Shown one piece after another: positions 52,580-60,177 of a stretch of DNA of 64,000 bases. The notes under the pieces are model-generated. The model was not told where the DNA came from. It did no database searches and saw only the letters and a list, made by a program, of their open reading frames with translations. The position numbers were made by a program, and so were the translations under genes. The DNA is taken from assembly GCA_963755055.1 (NCBI GenBank), contig CAVWIS010000057.1, positions 62,001 to 126,000 of the forward strand, given 5' to 3'. Source of the stretch: AP-16 sp963755055 (GTDB lineage: Bacteria; Pseudomonadota; Alphaproteobacteria; Rhizobiales; Xanthobacteraceae). Numbering within the stretch: position 1 is the first letter of the stretch; each line of letters starts with the position of its first letter.

Positions 52580-52792
52580 CTAAACGCCGCGCGCGACCCA
52601 CCGGTCGTCGACCTTGACGTAGCCGCGCTTGACCGCGCTCCAGGCGATGCGATGGGCGGCCTCCTCCTGCCGCGGATCGCCTGCATGCGTCGCGTAGGCG
52701 TGGTTGAACGCCTCGCGGTAGATGTCCTGGGCATGCTCGGGGAGGTGCCCGCGAACCCCCGGCGGCAGCTCGGCATTGGTACGATACGGCAT
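52580..52792 (-). CDS. chaB: ChaB-family protein
   Basis: 70 residues from ATG 52792: MPYRTNAELPPGVRGHLPEH then AQDIYREAFNHAYAT, ending with AHRIAWSAVKRGYVKVDDRW. This is the ChaB domain (cation-transport regulator family), frequently a short protein of 60-80 residues. Biochemical role is unclear. Its stop lies 62 bp from the PhaC-like gene's start and 20 bp separate it from the CBS-BON gene upstream. Confidence 0.85.
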   Translation of the reverse strand: MPYRTNAELPPGVRGHLPEHAQDIYREAFNHAYATHAGDPRQEEAAHRIAWSAVKRGYVKVDDRWVARGV

Positions 52793-52812
52793 CGCCACCC
52801 GATCCGCTGCGT

Positions 52813-53547
52813 TTACGAGGCCTCGCGCGCGACCTCCTCCTCGTCGCCGGCATATATCACCATGCCGGACATCGGCTCGACCCAGGACAGATGATTGCGC
52901 ACGACCTTGACGCCGGTCACGTTTTCCGCCGCAACGCCCGCGGCTTCGCGCTGGTTGTTGGCGACCACCAAGCCCCACAGGTCGACGACGCCATTGCGCA
53001 CCACGACGTCGATGAGATTCTTCGGTGCCCATGGCTGCTTCTCGAACTCGGCGAGCACGCGCCGGCGGATCGCCGCGTCGTCGTCGCCGACCGGCGCCGC
53101 CTCGGGGTCGAGGCTCGCCAGGGCGTGCAGCAGATTGGCCCGGCTGACGATGCCGACGACTTTTCCGTCGCGCACGACCGGCACCCGCTTGATGCGGCGT
53201 TCCTCCATCAGGCGCACCACCTCGTCGAGGCCGGTGTCCTCGGAGATCGTCACCGGATCGGGAGTCATCACCTCGTCGACCCGGCGTCCGTGGGTATGCA
53301 CATATTCGTCGGCAAGGCGGCCCGGCCCGGCAATGAACTCGAGCCATCGCGGACGCTTGCGCTCGGTCCCGGTCTCGACCCGCCGGAGAAAATCGCCCTC
53401 GGTCACGACGCCGACGAGCTTTCCGCCGGCCTCGATCACCGGCACGCCGCTGATCCGGTTCTCCAGCATGAGCCCGATGGCCTGGCGGATCGCCGCGTCG
53501 GGCGTGACCGAGATCACCTGCCGCGTCATGACATCGCTCGCTTTCAT
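52813..53547 (-). CDS. CBS-domain pair plus BON-domain protein
   Basis: 244 residues. Two CBS motifs (DVMTRQVISVTPDAAIRQAI...GVVTEGDFLRRVETG and VDEVMTPDPVTISEDTGLDE...GIVSRANLLHALAS), then a BON domain (IDVVVRNGVVDLWGLVVANN, AAENVTGVKVVRNHLSWVEP). GGAGG precedes the ATG at 53547. CBS pairs sense adenosyl nucleotides; BON binds phospholipid or is periplasmic in other proteins. Homologs are common near ccoN clusters and in low-oxygen regulons, which fits the neighbourhood. Acts probably as a cytoplasmic energy-status sensor. Confidence 0.85.
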   Translation of the reverse strand: MKASDVMTRQVISVTPDAAIRQAIGLMLENRISGVPVIEAGGKLVGVVTEGDFLRRVETGTERKRPRWLEFIAGPGRLADEYVHTHGRRVDEVMTPDPVTISEDTGLDEVVRLMEERRIKRVPVVRDGKVVGIVSRANLLHALASLDPEAAPVGDDDAAIRRRVLAEFEKQPWAPKNLIDVVVRNGVVDLWGLVVANNQREAAGVAAENVTGVKVVRNHLSWVEPMSGMVIYAGDEEEVAREAS

Positions 53548-53572
53548 GACCGTCCTCCATCGTTGCGGCAAA

Positions 53573-53617
53573 GCATTTTCCGGAAAAGTGGGCACTGGCT
53601 CTCCGTCAGAAAATGCG
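53573..53617. repeat. Dispersed palindromic repeat, divergent copy
   Basis: GCATTTTC (53573-53580) and GAAAATGC (53609-53616) arms with CGGAAAAGTGGGCACTGG inside. It is the same type as the GCATGTTC...GAACATGC repeats with ATTTTC substituted. It lies just upstream of the CBS-BON gene. Confidence 0.7.
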
Positions 53618-53784
53618 ACCGATATGAAAACCCTAGCCCGATGCCGCCGGCTTGTATTTGATGTTCGTCAATTCCGCCTGTCGCACGCCTCCGTGCCCGG
53701 TCGCCGATCGTCATTGGCGCCCCTTGCGTCGCCCGATTAGGATCGCAGGTCGAGCCCATTCCGTTCCTCAGGACGCCGCCAGCG

Positions 53785-54771
53785 ATGAACAACAAGCGTA
53801 CCGGCCCAAAGCCGCGGATTCCCGAACCGCCGCATCCCCATCGGCGCGCCGAGCCGCTGCCCTGGCAGCGCCCCAAGGCGCCCCAGGAGGACCCCGAGGC
53901 GCTCGCGCGCGTCGAGGCCATCCGGCGGTGCCCGAGCTATCGTCTGGCCGAGCAGGACATGGAGTTTCTGGGCCGCAACGACATGCGCGGGCCGCGCCTC
54001 CAGCTCGACTATCTCAAGCCCGAATTGCTGATGGAGGAGCACGGCGTCGCCCACACGATCGTGGTGTTCGGCTCCACCCGTATTCCCGAGCCGGCGGCAG
54101 CGCGCCGCAATGTCGAGGCGCTGCGCCGGCTCCTGGATACCGATCCGGATGCCGCCGACGCGGCGCGGCGGCACCGTGTCGCCGAACGCCTGCTCGCCAA
54201 GAGCCGCTTCTACGAGGTTGCGCGCGAATTCGGCCGGCTTGCCGGCCATGCGGGCAGCAACTCCACCCGTCCGCGGCTGGTGATCATGACGGGCGGCGGT
54301 CCCGGCATGATGGAGGCGGCGAATCGCGGAGCCTTCGACGCCGGGGCGAAATCGGTCGGCCTCAACATCGACCTGCCCCACGAGCAGTTTCCCAATCCCT
54401 ACATCACGCCCGAGCTGTGCTTCCGCTTCCATTATTTCGCCGTGCGCAAGCTGCACTTCCTGCTGCGCGCCAAGGCGCTGGTGGCATTCCCGGGCGGTTA
54501 CGGCACGCTCGACGAGCTGTTCGAGATCCTGACCCTGGTGCAGACCCGCAAGATCAAGCCGCTGCCCGTCGTACTGGTCGGCGAGGATTACTGGCGGCGC
54601 GCGGTGGATTTCGATTTCCTCGTCGAGGAGGGCGTCATCGAGCGCGAGGACCGCGAGCTGTTCTGGTTCGCCGAAAGCGCGCAAGATATCTGGGACGGCA
54701 TCCTGCGCTGGCACGAGGCCGCCGGCGAGCCGCTGCTGGCTGCGGCGAACGCCACGGAGGAAACACCTTGA
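53785..54771 (+). CDS. LOG-family (Rossmann-fold nucleotide-binding) protein
   Basis: 328 residues, extended relative to the usual 190-220 by an N-terminal Pro/Arg-rich tail. LOG motifs VIMTGGGPGMMEAANRGAFD and VAFPGGYGTLDELFEILTL. This family includes cytokinin riboside 5'-monophosphate phosphoribohydrolases and pyrimidine/purine nucleotide 5'-monophosphate nucleosidases (PpnN-like). The long form with LQLDYLKPELLMEEHGVAHT resembles PpnN. Its TGA overlaps the next gene's TTG start (TTGA). Confidence 0.82.
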   Translation: MNNKRTGPKPRIPEPPHPHRRAEPLPWQRPKAPQEDPEALARVEAIRRCPSYRLAEQDMEFLGRNDMRGPRLQLDYLKPELLMEEHGVAHTIVVFGSTRIPEPAAARRNVEALRRLLDTDPDAADAARRHRVAERLLAKSRFYEVAREFGRLAGHAGSNSTRPRLVIMTGGGPGMMEAANRGAFDAGAKSVGLNIDLPHEQFPNPYITPELCFRFHYFAVRKLHFLLRAKALVAFPGGYGTLDELFEILTLVQTRKIKPLPVVLVGEDYWRRAVDFDFLVEEGVIEREDRELFWFAESAQDIWDGILRWHEAAGEPLLAAANATEETP

Positions 54772-56156
54772 AGCTCTCCTTCCACGGCGCCGACCGCGAC
54801 GTCACCGGCTCCTGCCATCTCGTCGAATGCGCCGGCAAGCGCATCCTGATCGACTGCGGGCTGTTCCAGGGCGGGCGCGAGCTCGCCGAGGGGAATGCCG
54901 CGGCATTCGGCTTCGATGCCGCAGCGATCGACATCGTCCTGCTCACCCATGCGCATCTCGACCATTGCGGACGCCTGCCGCTGCTCGCCAAGCGGGGATT
55001 TTCCGGCGAGATCATCGCTACCAGCGCCACCCGCGAGCTTGCCCGCCTGGTCATGCTCGACGCCGCGCACCTGCAGGAGGAAGAGGCAAATGCCCAGACC
55101 CGGCGGGCCGCCCGCCGGGGTGCCGGCGACCAGGCGGCGGCGCCGCTCTATACCATCCCCGATGCGCTCAACAGCCTCGACCGCTTCGGGCGCGCCGCCG
55201 CCTACGACCAGCCGCTCGAGCTCGCGCCGGGCATCCGCGCGACCTTCATCGACGCCGGCCATATCCTCGGCTCCGCCAGCATCCTCATGGAGCTGCGCGA
55301 AGACGGACGCGACCTTCGCGTGCTGTTTTCCGGCGACCTCGGCAATGCCGGGCGTCCGCTGCTGCGCGACCCGGCGACGCCGCCGCGCGCCGACGTCGTG
55401 GTGATGGAGACCACTTATGGCGATCGGCTGCACAAGCCGATCGGGCCGTCGATCGAGGAGTTTTACGGGGCGGTAACCGACACGTTCCGCCGCGGCGGCA
55501 ATGTCATCATCCCGACCTTCGCGCTGGAGCGCAGCCAGGAGCTGCTCTACGTGCTTCACCAGGGCATCGCCCAGCATCGCCTGGCGCCATCGACCCAGGT
55601 CTTCCTCGATTCGCCGATGGCGATCTCGGCGACCGAGATTTTTGCCCGCCACCCGGAATGCCTCGATCCGGAGAGCGCAAAACTGTTTCGCGAGGGGCGC
55701 GACCCCCTGGGGATGCCGGGGCTGCACCTCACCCGCGAGACCGCGCAGTCGATGGCCCTGAACACGATCAAGGGCGGCGCCATCATCATGGCGGGCTCCG
55801 GCATGGCGACCGGCGGACGCATCCGCCACCATCTCAAGCATCACCTGTGGCGCGCGGAGTTGAGCATCGTGTTCGTCGGCTACGCGGCCGCAGGCACCCT
55901 GGCGCGGCAGATCATCGACGGGGCGAAGACGGTCCGCATTCTCGGCGAGGACGTCGCGGTGCGCGCCCGCCTCTACACCATCAACGGCTTCTCCGCCCAT
56001 GCGGACCAGGCCGAGCTCATCGCCTGGCACCGGGCGACCGCCGCGGCGCGCACCTTCCTGACCCACGGCGAGGCCGGTACGATGGCGACATTTGCCGCCA
56101 GGCTCGGCGGTACCCGGGTCGAGATGCCGGAGCTCGGCCAGAGCTTCGTGCTGTAG
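54768..56156 (+). CDS. MBL-fold beta-CASP RNA nuclease
   Basis: 462 residues, TTG start overlapping the LOG stop (TTGA) with GGAGG six bases upstream. Metallo-beta-lactamase core: LLTHAHLDHCGRLPLLAKRG (HxHxDH zinc motif), FSGDLGNAGRPLLRD, then the beta-CASP insert with TTYGDRLHKPIG, GNVIIPTFALERSQELLYVL, SGMATGGRIRHHLKHHLW, and late INGFSAHADQAELI (beta-CASP motif C). Family members are RNase J/CPSF73-like exo- or endoribonucleases. Translation coupling with the LOG gene suggests shared nucleotide or RNA turnover. Confidence 0.85.
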   Translation: MKLSFHGADRDVTGSCHLVECAGKRILIDCGLFQGGRELAEGNAAAFGFDAAAIDIVLLTHAHLDHCGRLPLLAKRGFSGEIIATSATRELARLVMLDAAHLQEEEANAQTRRAARRGAGDQAAAPLYTIPDALNSLDRFGRAAAYDQPLELAPGIRATFIDAGHILGSASILMELREDGRDLRVLFSGDLGNAGRPLLRDPATPPRADVVVMETTYGDRLHKPIGPSIEEFYGAVTDTFRRGGNVIIPTFALERSQELLYVLHQGIAQHRLAPSTQVFLDSPMAISATEIFARHPECLDPESAKLFREGRDPLGMPGLHLTRETAQSMALNTIKGGAIIMAGSGMATGGRIRHHLKHHLWRAELSIVFVGYAAAGTLARQIIDGAKTVRILGEDVAVRARLYTINGFSAHADQAELIAWHRATAAARTFLTHGEAGTMATFAARLGGTRVEMPELGQSFVL

Positions 56157-56200
56157 CGATCCCGCCGCCTCGCGGCGGCGCGGAAGAGCGCCTGACCCAT

Positions 56201-56214
56201 TTGATCTAGCTCAA
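56201..56214. promoter_or_regulatory. FixK/FNR box upstream of ccoN
   Basis: TTGATCTAGCTCAA matches the FixK/FNR consensus TTGAT-N4-ATCAA with one mismatch in the right half. It is 78 bp before the ccoN ATG, a normal position for the cbb3 promoter in this group, so oxygen limitation should induce the operon. Confidence 0.85.
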
Positions 56215-56291
56215 TGCCCGGGGGCGGCCCCGTCGCGATGTTGCCGGCGGATCGGATGCCGCGCCCGGCGCATCCGTCGAAGGGGCATGAC

Positions 56292-57944
56292 ATGGCTCAA
56301 AGCATCTCGCGCAAATCGGTCACGCTCGGCGAGGGTGGTCTTTCGCTTTACTTCGGCGTGACCGCCCTTATCTGCCTGATCGGAGCCGCCAAGGCGGTCG
56401 ATGCGCCGTTCGCATTCCATGCCTATCTGGGCGCTGCCGCGAGCATCGCCGCGGTGTTCGCCATCCTCAACCACTATGTCAACCGCCCCGACGAGCTGCC
56501 GCCGCAGGAGATCGACGGCAGGCCGAACTACCAGCTCGGCCCGGTGAAGTTCGCGGCCGTGATCTCGGTGTTCTGGGGCATCGCCGGGATGCTGGTGGGC
56601 GTGCTGATCGCCAGCCAGCTCGCCTGGCCGGCGCTCAATTTCGACCTGCCGTGGACGAGCTTCGGGCGGCTGCGGCCACTGCACACCTCGGCGGTAATTT
56701 TTGCGTTCGGCGGCAACGTGCTGATCGCGACCTCGTTCTACATCGTGCAGAAGACCTGCCGGGTGCGAATCGCCGGCGAGCTGGCGCCGTGGTTCGTGGT
56801 GCTCGGCTACAATTTCTTCATCGTCATCGCCGGAACCGGCTATCTGCTCGGCGTCACCCAGTCCAAGGAATACGCCGAGCCCGAATGGTACGCCGATCTG
56901 TGGCTCACCATCGTCTGGGTCACCTACCTGCTGGTGTTCCTTGGCACCCTGATCAAGCGCAAGGAACCGCACATCTTCGTCGCCAACTGGTTCTATCTCG
57001 CCTTCATCGTCACCATCGCGATGCTGCATCTCGGCAACAATCCGGCGCTTCCGGTGTCGCTGTTCGGCTCGAAGTCCTACGTCGCCTGGGCGGGCGTGCA
57101 GGACGCCATGTTCCAGTGGTGGTACGGCCACAACGCCGTCGGCTTCTTCCTCACCGCCGGCTTCCTCGCCATCATGTACTACTTCGTGCCCAAGCGCGCC
57201 GAGCGGCCGATCTACTCCTACCGGCTCTCCATTGTGCATTTCTGGTCGCTGATCTTCCTCTACATCTGGGCGGGACCGCATCACCTGCATTACACCGCGC
57301 TGCCCGACTGGGCGCAGACGCTGGGCATGACGTTCTCGGTGATCCTGTGGATGCCGTCGTGGGGCGGGATGATCAACGGCCTGATGACGCTGTCGGGCGC
57401 CTGGGACAAGCTGCGCACCGACCCGGTGCTGCGCATGCTGGTGGTCTCCGTCGCGTTCTACGGCATGGCGACCTTCGAAGGCCCGCTGATGTCGGTCAAG
57501 GTGGTCAACTCGCTCAGCCACTACACCGACTGGACCATCGGCCACGTACATTCCGGGGCGCTCGGCTGGGTCGCCTTCGTGTCGTTCGGCGCACTCTACT
57601 GCCTGGTGCCGTGGCTGTGGAACCGCCGCGGACTCTACAGCCTCAAGCTGGTCAACTGGCACTTCTGGATCGCCACCATCGGCATCGTGCTCTACGTCTC
57701 GGCGATGTGGGTCTCCGGCATCCTGCAGGGCCTGATGTGGCGGGCCTACACGGCGCTCGGCTTCCTCGAATACTCCTTCATCGAGTCGGTCGAGGCCATG
57801 CACCCCTTCTACGTGATCCGGGCGCTCGGCGGCCTGCTGTTCCTGATCGGCACCCTGGTCATGACCTACAATCTGTGGATGACGGTGCGCCACGGCGAGG
57901 CCGAGGAACCCGCACCGCGTCTGGCGCTGCAACCTGCCGAGTGA
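56292..57944 (+). CDS. ccoN: Cytochrome c oxidase cbb3-type, catalytic subunit I (CcoN/FixN)
   Basis: 550 residues, twelve membrane helices, the site of O2 reduction and proton pumping in the high-affinity oxidase. Heme and copper ligands: His131 in RPLHTSAVIFAFG (heme b), His280 in QWWYGHNAVGFF (CuB, with the cbb3-type Tyr nearby), His330 and His331 in WAGPHHLHY (CuB), His418 and His420 in IGHVHSGALG (hemes). AAGGGG precedes the ATG at 56292; the longer open frame upstream overlaps the FixK box. First gene of ccoNOQP. Confidence 0.97.
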   Translation: MAQSISRKSVTLGEGGLSLYFGVTALICLIGAAKAVDAPFAFHAYLGAAASIAAVFAILNHYVNRPDELPPQEIDGRPNYQLGPVKFAAVISVFWGIAGMLVGVLIASQLAWPALNFDLPWTSFGRLRPLHTSAVIFAFGGNVLIATSFYIVQKTCRVRIAGELAPWFVVLGYNFFIVIAGTGYLLGVTQSKEYAEPEWYADLWLTIVWVTYLLVFLGTLIKRKEPHIFVANWFYLAFIVTIAMLHLGNNPALPVSLFGSKSYVAWAGVQDAMFQWWYGHNAVGFFLTAGFLAIMYYFVPKRAERPIYSYRLSIVHFWSLIFLYIWAGPHHLHYTALPDWAQTLGMTFSVILWMPSWGGMINGLMTLSGAWDKLRTDPVLRMLVVSVAFYGMATFEGPLMSVKVVNSLSHYTDWTIGHVHSGALGWVAFVSFGALYCLVPWLWNRRGLYSLKLVNWHFWIATIGIVLYVSAMWVSGILQGLMWRAYTALGFLEYSFIESVEAMHPFYVIRALGGLLFLIGTLVMTYNLWMTVRHGEAEEPAPRLALQPAE

Positions 57945-57955
57945 GGGAGAGCGCC

Positions 57956-58687
57956 ATGTCGATAATGGCCAGGCATCAGATCATCGAGAAGAACTCCATT
58001 CTTCTCGTCATCGGCATCCTTCTCGTCATCGCCATCGGCGGCATTGTCGAGATCGCGCCGCTGTTCTACCTCAGGAGCACGATCGAGAAGGTCGACGGCA
58101 TGCGGCCGTACACGCCGCTCGAGCTCGCCGGGCGCAACATCTACGTGCGCGAGGGCTGCTACCTCTGCCATTCGCAGATGATCCGGCCCCTGCGCGACGA
58201 GATCGAGCGCTACGGCCACTACTCGCTGGCCGCCGAGAGCATGTACGACCACCCGTTCCAGTGGGGCTCCAAGCGCACCGGTCCGGATCTCGCCCGCGTC
58301 GGCGGAAAATATTCCGACGAATGGCATGTCACCCATCTGATCGATCCGCGTGCCATCGTCCCGCAGTCGGTGATGCCGGGCTATCCGTATCTGGCGGCCG
58401 AGCTCGACTACACGACGATCTCGGCGCATCTGAGCACCAGCCGCGCCGTCGGCGTTCCCTACACCGACGAGCAGATCGAGCAGGCAGCGGCGGACGTCAG
58501 GGCCCAGGCCAATCCCGACGATCCGGGCGTCAAGGCCTTCCTCAAACGCTATCCGAAGGCCGCCGCCCGCGACTTCGACGGCAATCCCGCCAAGGTCACC
58601 GAGATGGACGCGCTGGTCGCCTACCTGCAGATGCTCGGCACGCTCGTCGATTTCAAGCTCTACGACGACAAGGCGAACCTGCGCTAG
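57956..58687 (+). CDS. ccoO: Cytochrome cbb3 oxidase monoheme subunit (CcoO/FixO)
   Basis: 243 residues with one membrane anchor (about 14-36) and a single c-heme site, CYLCHSQMIRPLRDE (Cys68, Cys71, His72). Met ligand likely in SVMPGYPYLAA. Carries electrons from CcoP to CcoN at the periplasmic side. It starts 12 bp after ccoN. A dispersed repeat lies directly after its stop, before ccoQ. Confidence 0.95.
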   Translation: MSIMARHQIIEKNSILLVIGILLVIAIGGIVEIAPLFYLRSTIEKVDGMRPYTPLELAGRNIYVREGCYLCHSQMIRPLRDEIERYGHYSLAAESMYDHPFQWGSKRTGPDLARVGGKYSDEWHVTHLIDPRAIVPQSVMPGYPYLAAELDYTTISAHLSTSRAVGVPYTDEQIEQAAADVRAQANPDDPGVKAFLKRYPKAAARDFDGNPAKVTEMDALVAYLQMLGTLVDFKLYDDKANLR

Positions 58688-58688
58688 C

Positions 58689-58734
58689 GCATGTTCCGGC
58701 GAAGTGGACCCGGTTCGCCAATAAAGAACATGCG
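58689..58734. repeat. Dispersed palindromic repeat, copy 3, inside the ccoNOQP operon
   Basis: GCATGTTC (58689-58696) and GAACATGC (58726-58733) arms as in copies 1 and 2. It is located one base after the ccoO stop and 29 bp before the ccoQ start, so every cco transcript carries this hairpin; it may modulate ccoNO versus ccoQP levels. Confidence 0.85.
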
Positions 58735-58763
58735 CCACACAAGGAATTTGAGGGAGTTTCGCG

Positions 58764-58913
58764 ATGACCGTACCGAGCCTCGTTTCCGAGCTGGTGACGA
58801 CGTGGTGGACGCCGATCTTCGTCGCGATCTTCCTCGGCATCGTGGTCTACGCGCTGTGGCCGAGGAACCGGGACAAATTCGACGCGGCCGCAAGAATGCC
58901 GCTGGAGGACTGA
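58764..58913 (+). CDS. ccoQ: Cytochrome cbb3 oxidase small subunit (CcoQ/FixQ)
   Basis: 49 residues, one membrane helix (TPIFVAIFLGIVVYALWPRN) and a charged C-terminal tail with DKFDAAARMPLED. It matches CcoQ in length, position and the WPRNRDKF motif. It stabilises the oxidase. The stop is 4 bp before ccoP. Confidence 0.92.
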   Translation: MTVPSLVSELVTTWWTPIFVAIFLGIVVYALWPRNRDKFDAAARMPLED

Positions 58914-58917
58914 AACC

Positions 58918-59790
58918 ATGGCCGACCACGTCGAAGTCGACGCCCCGACGGGAACGTCCACCACGGGCCATCAATGGGACGGCATCAAGGAGCTCAACAC
59001 CCCGTTGCCGCGGTGGTGGGTGTGGCTGTACTACGCCACCATCGTCTGGTCGTTCGGCTACTGGGTGGTCTATCCGTCGTGGCCGCTGATCCAGGGCTAC
59101 ACGGCGGGCCTGTTCGGCTACTCGACCCGCGCCCAGGTCGCCGTCGATCTCGCCGACCTGCAGAAGGTGCGCGGCGACAAGGCCGCGGCGCTGGCCCAGA
59201 CGTCGCTCGCCGACATCGAGCGCGATCCGGCGCTGCTCACCCTTGCCCGGGCGCAGGGCCGGGCCGCCTTCGGCAACAATTGCGCGCCCTGCCACGGCAC
59301 CGGGGCGAGCGGCGCCCGGGGCTACCCGAACCTCAACGACGACGACTGGCTGTGGGGCGGAACCGTCGAGGCGATCCATGAGACCATCGAGTTCGGCGTT
59401 CGCTCCGGCCACAAGAAGGCCCGCGAAGGCGCCATGATCGGCTTCGGCAGGGAGAATGTGCTCAAGCGCGACGAGATCGTCACAGTGGCGAACTTCGTGC
59501 GCTCGCTGTCCGGGCTCGCGGTAAGGCCGGGCACCGATCTCGCGGCCGGCCGGAAGATTTTTGCCGACAATTGCGCGGTCTGCCACGGCGACGACGCCAA
59601 AGGCAAGCAGGAGGTGGGCTCGCCCAACCTCACCGACAGGATCTGGCTCTACGGATCGGACGAGGCGACCATGATCGACGTGATCACCAACGGCCGCGGC
59701 AGCATCATGCCGGCCTGGACCGGCCGCCTCGACCCGGTGACCATCAAGTCGCTCGCCGTCTACATCCACACCCTGGGCGGCGGAAAGTAG
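58918..59790 (+). CDS. ccoP: Cytochrome cbb3 oxidase diheme subunit (CcoP/FixP)
   Basis: 290 residues. N-terminal KELNTPLPRWWVWLYYATIV signature and one membrane helix (about 34-56); two c-heme sites, CAPCH (122-126) and CAVCH (219-223), with GYPNLNDDDWLWGG and GSPNLTDRIWLYG as the two conserved repeats. It feeds electrons to CcoO. The stop is followed by a duplicated CGGAAAGTAG (59781-59790 and 59791-59800). Confidence 0.96.
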   Translation: MADHVEVDAPTGTSTTGHQWDGIKELNTPLPRWWVWLYYATIVWSFGYWVVYPSWPLIQGYTAGLFGYSTRAQVAVDLADLQKVRGDKAAALAQTSLADIERDPALLTLARAQGRAAFGNNCAPCHGTGASGARGYPNLNDDDWLWGGTVEAIHETIEFGVRSGHKKAREGAMIGFGRENVLKRDEIVTVANFVRSLSGLAVRPGTDLAAGRKIFADNCAVCHGDDAKGKQEVGSPNLTDRIWLYGSDEATMIDVITNGRGSIMPAWTGRLDPVTIKSLAVYIHTLGGGK

Positions 59791-59796
59791 CGGAAA

Positions 59797-60101
59797 GTAG
59801 GGTGGGCAAGGCGGGTGAGATCTCGCAATGCCTTGCCGGCGATTTGCCCACGCGGTACGACGCCGGCGCCGACCGCGTGGGCAAAATCGTACGCGAGGTT
59901 TGGGTGAAACGCGCGGTTTGGGCATCGATTTTGCCCACCCTACGATCCGGCGTGTGTAGGTGGGCAAGGCGGCCGTCGATCCTTTGTTTGATGCACCACG
60001 CCTTGCCCACGCGGATCCACGGAGCGGCTTGACCGCGTGGGCAACGGCGGAATACGCGCCCAGCCAAGCGTCGACGGGCGGGCCGCCGTTGCCCACCCTA
60101 C
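59797..60101. repeat. Intergenic GTAGGGTGGGC repeat, tandem copies C
   Basis: Two or three GTAGGGTGGGCAAGGCGG-type units and their inverted GCCCACCCTAC ends, alternating GCGTGGGCAAA and TTTGCCCAC. They fill the 387-bp space after ccoP and stop 8 bp before the second FixK box, so they separate the ccoNOQP and ccoGHI transcription units. Confidence 0.8.
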
Positions 60102-60108
60102 GACCGAT

Positions 60109-60122
60109 TTGACATTGATCAA
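60109..60122. promoter_or_regulatory. FixK/FNR box upstream of ccoG
   Basis: TTGACATTGATCAA matches TTGAT-N4-ATCAA with one mismatch (C for T) in the left half. It lies 55 bp before the ccoG ATG, giving ccoGHI its own low-oxygen promoter separate from ccoN. Confidence 0.82.
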
Positions 60123-60177
60123 GGTGCCGGCCTTGCGCGGCACCTAGCGTGCGACCGCGAAAGAACCGGTCCCGGCC

